The notes: generated by a model not told the origin, from the sequence alone. Numbered from the stretch's first letter, positions 1-6,676 are shown. The stretch is 9,052 nucleotides of DNA from Leptotrichia sp. oral taxon 215 (GCA_905371725.1 CAJPML010000021.1:1-9052), one strand, 5' to 3'. Translations and numbers: made by a program.

Positions 1-108
1 AAATGTTGGTATTCCAAAAAATAGTGTCATCCATAAACTGATCGGCAGATAATATAGCCATTTCAAAGGTCCTTTTTCATTTATTCTCTTTATACGTTTC
101 TTTGCCAA
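1..108 (-). CDS. potB: ABC transporter permease, PotB-like (partial, N-terminal 36 residues)
   Basis: This is the first 36 codons of a gene that continues past the left edge. It begins with TTG at 108-106, two bases after the potA stop. The start is fixed by GGAGGTGA at 116-123 on the same strand, seven bases upstream. The visible product has a short basic N-terminus (AKKRIKRINEKG) and then a hydrophobic stretch ending SLWMTLFFGIPTF. That is the usual opening of an inner-membrane permease of the PotB/binding-protein-dependent family: cytoplasmic basic tail, then first membrane helix. Position directly after a PotA-type ATPase is the potA-potB order of spermidine/putrescine importers. The diagnostic EAA loop lies outside the window, so the substrate (polyamine, or another ligand such as iron or a phosphonate) is inferred from context only. 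Confidence 0.8.
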   Translation of the reverse strand, partial: MAKKRIKRINEKGPLKWLYYLPISLWMTLFFGIPTF

Positions 109-110
109 TA

Positions 111-1214
111 TCAGTTCACCTCCACTAAATAAGCATCTTCATAATGCCAGTAAAAATAAACTTTTTCTTTCCATTCAAAAAGCTCTTCTTCAGTCAAAAA
201 GTTTCTATGCTGATCATAAACATTTATTATTTTGTTCATTCCATCGACTTTTATAAACAATTTACTTTGAAATCCAGTATAAATAACTTCATCTACAGTT
301 CCTTTTATTACCTTATAGTTGTCATTATCTGTATATCTAGGTTCCGTATCCACTTTTATTTTTTCCGGTCTGAGTGTAAGCTTCACATTATCTCCCACTT
401 TTACAGGTTTATCAAGCTCTATTTTAAATCTGCCAATTTCATCATTTTCGGCATATCCGTATTTATCATATACTTCTGTAACTTTTCCTTCAATGAAGTT
501 TGTTTCTCCTATAAAATCTGCTACAAATCCATTTGCAGGCATTTCATATATTTCATTTGGAGTTCCTATCTGAAGGACTTCCCCTTTATTCATAACTGCT
601 ATTCTATCAGAAACACTTAGTGCTTCCTCCTGATCATGAGTTACAAATACGAATGTTATTCCAACTTCATCATGTATATTATCCAGTTCAATTAATAATT
701 TCTGTCTTAACTTTGCATCAAGGGCTGAAAGAGGTTCGTCCAGCAGTAATACATCCGGCTTGCTGATTAATGCTCTCGCTATGGAAACTCTCTGTTTCTG
801 TCCTCCCGATAAACTGGAAGGCATCTTATCCTTATGTTCCTGTAATCCTACAAGTTCAAGATATTTCAATACTTCCTTTTCAATCTCTTCCTTTGCAACT
901 TTCTTTATTTTTAAAGGAAATGCTACATTTTCAAATACTGTCATATTTGGAAACAGTGCATAATTCTGAAAAACAGTATTTACATTTCTTTCATTAGGAT
1001 TTAAATGATCTATAACCTTTTCATTTATGGAAATAGAGCCTTTATCCGGCCTTATAAATCCAGCTATCATTCTCAGCAATGTCGTCTTACCGCAACCTGA
1101 CGGTCCCAGCAATGAAAAAAATTCTCCTTTTTTTATTTCAATGTTAATATTTTTTAGAATTTCTTCTTTTCCGAAGGTCTTACCTACATTTTTGATTTCA
1201 AGATTTTTTTTCAA
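111..1214 (-). CDS. potA: Spermidine/putrescine-type ABC transporter ATP-binding protein PotA
   Basis: This is the cytoplasmic ATPase that powers a binding-protein-dependent importer, most likely for polyamines. The 367-residue length is normal for PotA-like subunits that carry a C-terminal regulatory extension. All nucleotide-binding motifs are intact: Walker A GPSGCGKT (37-44), Q-loop glutamine in VFQNYALFP (Q83), signature LSGGQKQR (135-142), Walker B VLLLDEP (155-161) followed by the D-loop SALD, and the switch histidine in VTHDQEEA (H193). From about residue 235 to the end lies a TOBE-like beta domain with the typical LRPEKI (281-286). The start is TTG at 1214-1212, preceded by AAAGGAG six bases upstream; no ATG lies near that site. 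The next gene, two bases downstream, is a PotB-like permease. Related ATPases for iron, phosphonate or sugars look similar, so the substrate is inferred; the ABC-importer ATPase call is secure. Confidence 0.93.
   Translation of the reverse strand: MKKNLEIKNVGKTFGKEEILKNINIEIKKGEFFSLLGPSGCGKTTLLRMIAGFIRPDKGSISINEKVIDHLNPNERNVNTVFQNYALFPNMTVFENVAFPLKIKKVAKEEIEKEVLKYLELVGLQEHKDKMPSSLSGGQKQRVSIARALISKPDVLLLDEPLSALDAKLRQKLLIELDNIHDEVGITFVFVTHDQEEALSVSDRIAVMNKGEVLQIGTPNEIYEMPANGFVADFIGETNFIEGKVTEVYDKYGYAENDEIGRFKIELDKPVKVGDNVKLTLRPEKIKVDTEPRYTDNDNYKVIKGTVDEVIYTGFQSKLFIKVDGMNKIINVYDQHRNFLTEEELFEWKEKVYFYWHYEDAYLVEVN
116..123 (-). promoter_or_regulatory. Ribosome binding site of potB, inside the 3' end of potA
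   Basis: GGAGGTGA on the minus strand lies within the last codons of potA, with seven bases before a TTG. It is the strongest ribosome-binding match at this end and decides the otherwise ambiguous TTG start of the permease gene. Its placement inside potA implies that the two genes share one mRNA and may be translationally coupled. Confidence 0.8.
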
Positions 1215-1220
1215 TGTTTT

Positions 1221-1227
1221 CTCCTTT
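1221..1227 (-). promoter_or_regulatory. Ribosome binding site deciding the TTG start of potA
   Basis: AAAGGAG on the minus strand sits six bases before TTG at 1214-1212. No in-frame ATG or GTG is placed at a workable distance, so this site fixes the non-ATG start. Confidence 0.8.
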
Positions 1228-1258
1228 CAACTCCCAACTATATTAATTTTTTAACTAA

Positions 1259-1287
1259 AAATAAGTTTGTAAAATACAAACTTATTT
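1259..1287 (-). promoter_or_regulatory. Perfect 13-bp inverted repeat with 3-base loop: operator or terminator
   Basis: On the minus strand the sequence reads AATAAGTTTGTA, a short T-rich centre, then TACAAACTTATT. Arms 1259-1271 and 1275-1287 match at all 13 positions around the loop 1272-1274. On the minus-strand RNA the right arm runs into UUAUUUUUAG, which would suit a weak intrinsic terminator for the chrA genes ending at 1356. The dyad also begins one base after the candidate potA -10 box, where a repressor operator or a 5'-leader hairpin would sit. Only two of the 13 pairs are G-C, so it is a weak RNA hairpin but a very regular DNA palindrome. The symmetry is certain; which role it plays is not. 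Confidence 0.6.
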
Positions 1288-1288
1288 G

Positions 1289-1294
1289 ATTATA
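1289..1294 (-). promoter_or_regulatory. Candidate -10 box (TATAAT) for potA
   Basis: A consensus TATAAT on the minus strand lies about 75 bases upstream of the potA TTG in a very AT-rich tract. No good -35 hexamer is visible 16-18 bases further upstream, only A/T runs, so the call rests on the -10 alone. A start point near 1282 would give a leader of roughly 70 bases. The perfect dyad at 1259-1287 begins one base downstream of this box. Confidence 0.4.
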
Positions 1295-1318
1295 TCATAT
1301 TATTTTAAAATTTTATAT

Positions 1319-1348
1319 AAAAATATGAAAAATATTTTCAATATTTTT
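1319..1348 (-). terminator. Possible weak AT-rich hairpin just after the chrA pair
   Basis: Arms AAAAATAT (1319-1326) and ATATTTTT (1341-1348) pair fully. Inside them GAAAA and TTTTC (1327-1331 with 1335-1339) can pair after one bulged base. It begins eight bases after the stop of the second CHR gene and ends in a run of five Us on the minus strand. Only one G-C pair is present and AT-rich DNA gives such structures by chance, so confidence is low. Confidence 0.25.
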
Positions 1349-1355
1349 ACACTTC

Positions 1356-1883
1356 TTAATATATCAATATTCCTGCTATTGCAGCCCCGACTGTCAGCCA
1401 TATGGCATTTACCTTCCATTTTAAAAACAATACAAGTGCAACTGCAAATATTATGAAACTTTTATAGTCAATAAAATTTTTCTTATCCATAAGTAGTACT
1501 GTTGCTGAAAGAATAAGCCCTACAACAACTACCCTCAATCCTGCAAATGCATTGCTTATGTATTTATTGTTCTGAAACTTTAGAAAAAATATACTGAATA
1601 ATGTCATTACTATAACAGAAGGTAATACGAGACCCATTGTCGCTACTGTTGCTCCTATTGCATCTCCTGTTACAAGATACCCTACATAAGTTGATGAATT
1701 TATAGCTATAGGCCCTGGTGTTACCTGCGATACAGCCACTATATCCGTAAACTGTGTTACAGTTATCCATTTATGTGATTCTACAACTTCCTTCTGTATA
1801 AGTGGAAGAACTGCATACCCTCCACCAAAGCTGAAAAGTCCTATTTTAAAAAATACTGTAAATAAAGCCCATAATTCTGCCAT
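1356..1883 (-). CDS. Chromate transporter family (CHR) protein, half-size, second of a pair
   Basis: This 175-residue integral membrane protein is a single CHR domain, one half of a full-length ChrA of about 400 residues. It shows the CHR hallmarks: FGGGYAVLPLI (19-29), then a polar segment with KWIT, then QVTPGPIAINSSTYVG (53-68), and several hydrophobic segments (about 76-101, 113-132, 142-155, 158-175). The ATG at 1883 overlaps the stop of the preceding CHR gene in the form TAATG. Its ribosome binding site AAAGGGGG (1891-1898) lies inside the last codons of that gene, so the two are almost certainly translated together and probably form a heterodimer. In characterised members, paired short CHR proteins export chromate; many relatives have no demonstrated chromate role, so sulfate or another oxyanion is possible. 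This partner carries TPGP where the upstream copy has SPGA. Confidence 0.9.
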   Translation of the reverse strand: MAELWALFTVFFKIGLFSFGGGYAVLPLIQKEVVESHKWITVTQFTDIVAVSQVTPGPIAINSSTYVGYLVTGDAIGATVATMGLVLPSVIVMTLFSIFFLKFQNNKYISNAFAGLRVVVVGLILSATVLLMDKKNFIDYKSFIIFAVALVLFLKWKVNAIWLTVGAAIAGILIY

Positions 1884-2425
1884 TATTTAGCCCCCTTTCT
1901 GTTCATAAACCAGACATTTCCTGCTATTGCTCCTACCACAATAATCAATATAGGTGGAAACTTGAACTGTGAAACGAGAATCGCTATTGCCAGAACGATA
2001 ATCAATGTGAATTTATTTATCTTTGCCTGTTTTCCTATTGTATAGACACTTCCTCCAATAAGTGCAACAACCATCGGTCTGATTGCCTTGAATGCCTTTA
2101 TGACATAAGGATTGTTCTGAAAATTCTGAAACAGTGCAGCCAGTAGCCATATAATAAGAAACGCAGGTAATGCAGCTCCTAGTACTGTGGCTATCATTCC
2201 TAAATATTTCTTAATCTTAAAACCTACAAACACTGCCATGTTTATTGCAAGTGCTCCGGGAGAAGACTGAGCCAGTGCAAGCAGATTTATAAATTCCTCT
2301 TTTTCAATCCATTTCTTTTTCTCAACAATTTCATCCTGAATAAGAGGAACCATCGCATACCCTCCTCCAAGAGTAAAAGTCCCTATCTTAAAGAATATCC
2401 AGAACAGTTCAAAATATATTTTCAT
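1883..2425 (-). CDS. Chromate transporter family (CHR) protein, half-size, first of a pair
   Basis: This 180-residue membrane protein has one CHR domain. Visible family motifs are LGGGYAMVPLI (19-29), KKKWIEKEEF (36-45), QSSPGALAINMAVFVG (53-68), and a second region NFQNNPYVIKAFKAIRP (101-117) that its partner repeats one residue later as KFQNNKYISNAFAGLR. The colinear motifs show that the two genes are ancient duplicates. Hydrophobic segments lie at about 76-99, 115-131, 139-152 and 157-173. The ATG at 2425 is preceded by AAAGAGGA. Only 20 bases separate it from the aldo-keto reductase upstream, and it overlaps the second CHR gene by one base. A two-subunit oxyanion or chromate exporter in the cytoplasmic membrane is the likely assembly; the transported ion is inferred from the family name only. 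Confidence 0.9.
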   Translation of the reverse strand: MKIYFELFWIFFKIGTFTLGGGYAMVPLIQDEIVEKKKWIEKEEFINLLALAQSSPGALAINMAVFVGFKIKKYLGMIATVLGAALPAFLIIWLLAALFQNFQNNPYVIKAFKAIRPMVVALIGGSVYTIGKQAKINKFTLIIVLAIAILVSQFKFPPILIIVVGAIAGNVWFMNRKGAK

Positions 2426-2445
2426 TCTATTCCTCTTTCACTTTT

Positions 2446-3309
2446 TTAGTATCTTCCCAGATTAGGATCTGAACCTGTATACCCTGTCGGCTCCATATTT
2501 GTAATTTTATCCATATCTTCTTGGGAAAGTTTAAAATCAAATACTTCAAAATTACTCTTTATTCTTTCCTGTGTCACTGATTTTGGCAGTGCCGCTATAT
2601 CCTGCTGAATAATCCATCTTATGCATATCTGGGCTATTGTCCTATTGTATTTTTTTGCTATTTCTAATAAGAACTCATTTTCAAGAATTACACCACGTCC
2701 CAGAGGACTCCACGCTTCTACCACTATTCCATGTTTTTTACAGAATTCAACAGTTTCCTTCTGATTATGACCAGGATGAAATTCTATCTGATTTACCATC
2801 GGTTCTATTTCACAGCCTGATATCAGTTCTTCCAGATGATGCACAAGAAAATTACTTACTCCGATGGCTCTTATTTTTCCTTCATTATAAAGTTTTTCCA
2901 TGGCCTTCCATGTTTCCTTTATCCTGTTCTGCCATTCATCTGCATAATCCTTTGTAACTGGCCAGTGAATGAGGTACAGATCTACATAGTCCATATTAAG
3001 CCTTTGCAATGAATTATTAAAAGCATGGAGGGTATTTTCATACCCCTGTTCCGTATTCCACACCTTCGTTGTTACAAATATATCTTTTCTTTTAAGTCCT
3101 GTATGTTTCAGTCCTTCCCTTATTCCATTTCCTACATTTTCTTCATTTTTGTAAAAGGACGCAGTGTCTATATGTCTATACCCTGCTTTTATGGCTTCCC
3201 TGACTGAATTTAAGGCTGTCGCATCATCTTCTATCTTATATGTTCCAAATCCTAAAATAGGAATTTCCACACCGTTTGAAAGTGTAAGTTTTTTATCTGA
3301 ATCTTTCAT
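2446..3309 (-). CDS. Aldo/keto reductase, 2,5-diketo-D-gluconate reductase-like
   Basis: This cytosolic NADPH-dependent oxidoreductase reduces aldehydes or ketones to alcohols. The 287-residue length fits the AKR (alpha/beta)8-barrel family. The catalytic tetrad is visible: D48 in HIDTASFY, Y53 in the same motif, K82 in TTKVWN and H115 in LYLIHWPV. The family signature GVSNF (150-154), the VNQIEFHP strand (172-179) and the cofactor-binding LPKSVTQERIKSN (241-253) are present. The pattern resembles the AKR5 group (YvgN and diketogluconate/methylglyoxal reductases), but the substrate cannot be read from sequence. The ATG at 3309 follows GTGGAGGG about six bases upstream. The gene lies 66 bases after the M18 aminopeptidase with no obvious terminator between, and 20 bases before the CHR pair, so it probably shares an mRNA with the latter. 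Confidence 0.94.
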   Translation of the reverse strand: MKDSDKKLTLSNGVEIPILGFGTYKIEDDATALNSVREAIKAGYRHIDTASFYKNEENVGNGIREGLKHTGLKRKDIFVTTKVWNTEQGYENTLHAFNNSLQRLNMDYVDLYLIHWPVTKDYADEWQNRIKETWKAMEKLYNEGKIRAIGVSNFLVHHLEELISGCEIEPMVNQIEFHPGHNQKETVEFCKKHGIVVEAWSPLGRGVILENEFLLEIAKKYNRTIAQICIRWIIQQDIAALPKSVTQERIKSNFEVFDFKLSQEDMDKITNMEPTGYTGSDPNLGRY

Positions 3310-3375
3310 AACCTGCCCTCCACTTCCATATTATTTTCGCGAATTTTTATTATTACTACAATATTTTTTTACTTT

Positions 3376-4677
3376 TTAGTTTTTATTAAAAAATTCTTTC
3401 GCCAGTTCCTTCAAATAGAAAACATCATATATTCCACAAAGTTCCCTTACTGAATGCATGGCAAGCATAGGAACTCCAAGGTCTACCGCATCTATATCCA
3501 GATGAGTTGAAGAAATAGGACCTATTGTACTTCCTCCTCTTTCATTTGACTGATTTACAAATGGCTGTATTTTTATGTCAGTTCCTTCTATAATCTGTTT
3601 AACTACAGCTATCGAAAATCCGTCTGAAGTATAACTCTGATTGGCACTTATTTTTATTGATATTCCTTCATTTATCCTTCCTCTGTTTGTAGGGTCTGTC
3701 TTATCCATATGTGCAGGATGGGCTGCATGTGCACCATCTGCCGAGAGTAGGAATGAACAGTTCAGCATATGTAAAAACTCTTCCCTTCCATATCCAAGCG
3801 AACACATTATTCTTTCCAGCGTATTCAGTAAATAATTTGAATCAGCTCCCTGCTTTGTCGCACTTCCAATTTCTTCATTATCAAATCCTACAAATACATT
3901 TATCTGGTCATGGACATCTTCAGCTTCCACAAGTCCTAAAAGTCCCGCATAGACAGAGGCAAGGTTATCTATCTTAGGTGACGATATAAATTCCTCATTT
4001 GCTCCTGCAAGACACCCTTTCTCAATAGAATATACATACAAATCAAAGTCCAGTATATCTTCCTTTTTTAGTTCCATTTTTTCAGCTATTAGTTTGAGTA
4101 AATAGTCGTCCTTTTCAAACTTGCTGTTTATAAGACCTAACACAGGTAATGTATCAGCCTGTTTATCTATCTTCACTCCATTATTTACTTCCCTGTTCTG
4201 ATGAATGGCAAGGTTAGGTATAATCATTAGAGGTTCTTCTATTTTCACTCTTACAGTTCTAGGTAAAAACAAATTATCGCTTTTTACTACAACTCTTCCT
4301 GCTATGGAAAGTGGTCTATCAAACCATGTACTTAAAATAGGACCTCCATACACCTCTGTATTTAGTCTTAATATATTTTCTGTTACCATTTCAGGATTTG
4401 GTTTTATTCTAAATCCCGGTGAATCTGTATGTGAACCAAATATTTTAAATCCCTTTTTCAAATTTATATCTGTTCCCAACGTAAATGCCACTACTGTAGA
4501 ATTTGATTTTTTCACATAATATTTTCCACCTTTTTTCAGATGCCACTTTTCTTGAGGTATAAGCCTTTCAAAACCATTTTCCTCTAAAATATCTGAACAG
4601 TTTTTAGCCACATGATATGTACTTGGACATTCATCAATAAATTCAATAACTTCTCTGGCAAAACTTTTAACTTCCAT
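3376..4677 (-). CDS. M18 family aminopeptidase (aspartyl aminopeptidase-like)
   Basis: This is a cytosolic di-zinc aminopeptidase that removes N-terminal residues, classically acidic ones, from peptides; family members form tetrahedral dodecamers. Numbered from the start chosen here (433 residues), the metal and catalytic motifs are GSHTDSPG (H83), KIDNLAS (D237), FDNEEIGS (E268, E269), SADGAHAAHPAH (D314) and MLAMHSVRE (H408). All expected residues are present. I chose the ATG at 4677 because the family usually has about 430 residues and FAREVIEFIDECPS is the normal beginning of these enzymes. The frame stays open to a TTG at 4761 (461 residues) with ATGs at 4728 and 4707, and no start has a good ribosome binding site nearby. 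A strong AAAGGAGG at 4800-4807 is out of range of all of them. The M32 carboxypeptidase lies upstream on the same strand, suggesting joint use in peptide catabolism. Confidence 0.93.
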   Translation of the reverse strand: MEVKSFAREVIEFIDECPSTYHVAKNCSDILEENGFERLIPQEKWHLKKGGKYYVKKSNSTVVAFTLGTDINLKKGFKIFGSHTDSPGFRIKPNPEMVTENILRLNTEVYGGPILSTWFDRPLSIAGRVVVKSDNLFLPRTVRVKIEEPLMIIPNLAIHQNREVNNGVKIDKQADTLPVLGLINSKFEKDDYLLKLIAEKMELKKEDILDFDLYVYSIEKGCLAGANEEFISSPKIDNLASVYAGLLGLVEAEDVHDQINVFVGFDNEEIGSATKQGADSNYLLNTLERIMCSLGYGREEFLHMLNCSFLLSADGAHAAHPAHMDKTDPTNRGRINEGISIKISANQSYTSDGFSIAVVKQIIEGTDIKIQPFVNQSNERGGSTIGPISSTHLDIDAVDLGVPMLAMHSVRELCGIYDVFYLKELAKEFFNKN

Positions 4678-4732
4678 ATCTTCAAATTTTTCTTTTATTA
4701 ATTCCATTTCATCTTGAATTTCTAACATTGTA

Positions 4733-4810
4733 TTATGAGTTTCCCAAATAAAATTTTTCAATTTTTATATAATAAACCATAATTTTTGAGAAACCCATTC
4801 CTCCTTTCAT
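4733..4810 (-). other. Short out-of-phase ORF after an orphan strong Shine-Dalgarno site
   Basis: AAAGGAGG (4800-4807) is the best ribosome-binding match in this gap, but no M18 start lies 5-12 bases downstream. Reading from ATG at 4810 gives 25 codons ending at TAA 4735-4733; an internal ATG at 4798 gives 21. The peptide (MKGGMGFSKIMVYY..., ending in YLGNS) is not recognisable. The ribosome binding site lies inside this ORF, so it cannot serve the 4810 ATG and is only one base from the 4798 ATG. It could be a leader peptide, the remnant of an older start displaced by an indel, or nothing. Confidence 0.2.
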
Positions 4811-4818
4811 AGTCTTAT

Positions 4819-4871
4819 CACATATTAAATTCATTTATCTTTAAGCATTTCCAGTTTTCATTTAATATATG
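4819..4871. repeat. Imperfect inverted repeat between the two peptidase genes
   Basis: On the minus strand CATATATTAAAT (4860-4871) pairs with ATTTAATATGTG (4819-4830) over 12 positions, with one G-U wobble, around a 29-base centre. Outside it, AGTCT (4886-4890) and AGACT (4811-4815) form a further 5-bp complement at unequal distances. No U-tract follows, so it does not look like an intrinsic terminator. It lies 20 bases after the M32 stop. An mRNA processing or stability structure, or a degenerate small repeat, are possible explanations. Confidence 0.4.
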
Positions 4872-4891
4872 CCATATTTGTACTCAGACTC

Positions 4892-6427
4892 TTATTTCTC
4901 CAACCCATAGATTTCAGAAAACTTTTCTTTTAAGTAATCTATGTAATATTGTGAATCAAAATCTTTTCCTGTTGTATCCTTTATTATTTCCTTAGGAGTT
5001 TTCATTTTACCGTATTTATGAATATTTTCCTTCAGTATTTCATTTATTTGACTGAATTCACCTTTTTTCATTTCTTCTTTTATATTGACTTTTTTATTTA
5101 TAGCATCATATATCTGAGCTGCATAGGCAGTTCCCAATGCATATGAAGGGAAATAACCGAACAGTCCTTCCGCCCAGTGTACATCCTGTAATATTCCTTC
5201 AGTATAAGTTGCCGGTCTTATTCCAAGATATTCTTCATACTTATCTGCCCATTTTTCAGCAAGTGCATCTACATCTGTTTCTTCATCAAGGTTACCAAAA
5301 ATTTCCTTTTCAAGCTCATATCTTATTAATATATGTATAGGATAAGTCAGTTCATCAGATTCTGTTCTTATAAACTGTCTTTCAACTTCGTTTGCCAGTT
5401 TGTAAAGTTCTTTCTTATCAATGCCATTTTCTGAAAGATTAAAGATTTCATCCATTTTTGGATAAACAAATTCAATAAACTCCATGCTTCTTCCAAACAT
5501 ATTTTCATAAATTCTCGACTGTGATTCATGTATCCCCATTGAAACTCCTCCACCAAGTACAGTGTCAGTAATTTCATCTCCTATATGCTGCTCATAAAGG
5601 GCATGTCCACCTTCATGAATTGTTGAGTATATTGAACTTAAAAGATTATTTTCATAGTAGTGTGTAGTAATTCTTACATCCTTGTTACTGAATTCCGTCG
5701 TGAAAGGATGTTCACTTTCTTTAAGTACTCCCTTTTCAAAACTGAATTTTATAATATCCAGTAAATATTTTGAAAATTCTTCCTGTTTTTGAATGTCAAA
5801 ATTCATGTTTTTAAACTTTTCAATTATTGTCAGTTCATTTTCACTTTTTTCCTTTTCTGTCACTTTTTTTATAAAAGGAGACAGTTCATTTTTTATTTTA
5901 TCAAAGAACTTATCCAGTTCTTCAACTACCGCTTCAGGCTCATAGTCATCGAGCAGTGTATTATAAGGATTTCCAGTATATCCTCTATATTTTATAAATT
6001 TTTTATTAAACTCTATCATCTGTTTCAAATAATCCTTGAATATGCTGTAATCGTTTTTTCTTTTTGCTTCTTCCCATTTTCTTACAGACAGTACTCTCAG
6101 TTCAGAATATTTCTGAAACTCATCTTTAGGAATTTTTTCCATCTTTTCAAATGATTCCTTCTTCACTTCTTCTATAATTTTTCTGTCTACTTCTGACAGT
6201 TCTTCAGTATTTATTCCATATACCAGTTTCTTAAATTCATCATTTATAATCATTGAGTAGCTTTCTCCTGTCAGATATCCCAATGTTTTTGATATTTTTT
6301 CTGCAGCAAGGGCAGGCGCTTCTGTCTCAAGATCCCAGCTCAATAATGTTATAGCGTGTTCCAATGCTGTGTTATTTTCAAGAATTTCTTTTATTTTCTT
6401 CATATCTTCATTTGTCTTGTTCTGCAT
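4892..6427 (-). CDS. M32 family metallocarboxypeptidase (thermostable carboxypeptidase 1-like)
   Basis: This cytosolic zinc carboxypeptidase removes C-terminal amino acids from peptides, with broad specificity in characterised relatives. With the ATG start at 6427 it has 511 residues, close to the family norm of about 500. The zinc site is HEGGH (271-275), with E301 of HESQSR (300-305) as the third ligand. The M32-specific motifs DELTYPIHI (358-366) and LQDVHWAEGLFGYFPSYALG (413-432) are both intact. A GTG at 6436 would add three residues, but it is only two to three bases from the AAAGGGAA ribosome binding site, so the ATG nine bases downstream is preferred, though its spacing is somewhat long. 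The N-terminal half is charged and helical, as expected. It leads the leftward genes from the divergent promoter region; the M18 aminopeptidase follows after about 210 bases. Confidence 0.95.
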   Translation of the reverse strand: MQNKTNEDMKKIKEILENNTALEHAITLLSWDLETEAPALAAEKISKTLGYLTGESYSMIINDEFKKLVYGINTEELSEVDRKIIEEVKKESFEKMEKIPKDEFQKYSELRVLSVRKWEEAKRKNDYSIFKDYLKQMIEFNKKFIKYRGYTGNPYNTLLDDYEPEAVVEELDKFFDKIKNELSPFIKKVTEKEKSENELTIIEKFKNMNFDIQKQEEFSKYLLDIIKFSFEKGVLKESEHPFTTEFSNKDVRITTHYYENNLLSSIYSTIHEGGHALYEQHIGDEITDTVLGGGVSMGIHESQSRIYENMFGRSMEFIEFVYPKMDEIFNLSENGIDKKELYKLANEVERQFIRTESDELTYPIHILIRYELEKEIFGNLDEETDVDALAEKWADKYEEYLGIRPATYTEGILQDVHWAEGLFGYFPSYALGTAYAAQIYDAINKKVNIKEEMKKGEFSQINEILKENIHKYGKMKTPKEIIKDTTGKDFDSQYYIDYLKEKFSEIYGLEK

Positions 6428-6470
6428 AAATTTCACTTCCCTTTCAATTCTTTTTCATACTAATATTATA

Positions 6471-6498
6471 ATTATACTCCTTTTTTTATTTTTTGCCA
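6471..6498 (-). promoter_or_regulatory. Candidate promoter for the M32 carboxypeptidase gene
   Basis: On the minus strand TGGCAA (6493-6498) and TATAAT (6471-6476) are separated by 16 bases. A second TATAAT follows directly (6465-6470), giving a doubled -10. Transcription would start near 6460, about 30 bases before the ATG. The -10 is consensus; the -35 matches TTGACA at only four of six positions. Confidence 0.5.
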
Positions 6499-6621
6499 TT
6501 AAAATTTTTCATTTTTGTTTTTCTTTTTTAATCTGATTCATTATTTTACCTTTATTTTTATGGCATTTACATAATATTTTTTCTATATTATCCTATTGTT
6601 AAAATTATCCTCAAAAATTGC

Positions 6622-6650
6622 TTGAAAATTTACTCTGTGTATTATATACT
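6622..6650 (+). promoter_or_regulatory. Candidate promoter for udk
   Basis: TTGAAA (6622-6627) and TATACT (6645-6650) are separated by exactly 17 bases, a good housekeeping sigma-factor arrangement with five of six consensus bases in each box. The predicted start near 6657 leaves a leader of about 20 bases containing the ribosome binding site AGGAGGT (6664-6670), six bases before the udk ATG. No room remains for a riboswitch, so control, if any, acts at initiation. Confidence 0.65.
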
Positions 6651-6676
6651 TATTTATATCACTAGGAGGTATTCAA

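Noticed and set aside
144..620. 158-codon plus-strand frame opposite potA
   Set aside because: Lies wholly antisense to an intact potA, is dominated by F, Y, I and S as expected from the complement of an AT-rich gene, and has no ribosome binding site.
2637..2957. 106-codon plus-strand frame opposite the aldo-keto reductase
   Set aside because: Antisense to a complete gene with its catalytic tetrad; no start signals.
3336..3343. TTCGCGAA palindrome between the M18 and aldo-keto reductase genes
   Set aside because: The symmetry does not extend beyond eight bases and there is no clear promoter beside it, so chance is the simplest explanation.
4762..4800. Possible promoter (TATTAT) just upstream of the M18 frame
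   Set aside because: No acceptable -35 at 16-18 bases; A/T-rich DNA here yields -10-like hexamers by chance.
5789..6154. 121-codon plus-strand frame opposite the M32 gene
   Set aside because: Composition (F, I, Y runs) is that of an antisense shadow; the M32 gene on the other strand is intact with all motifs.
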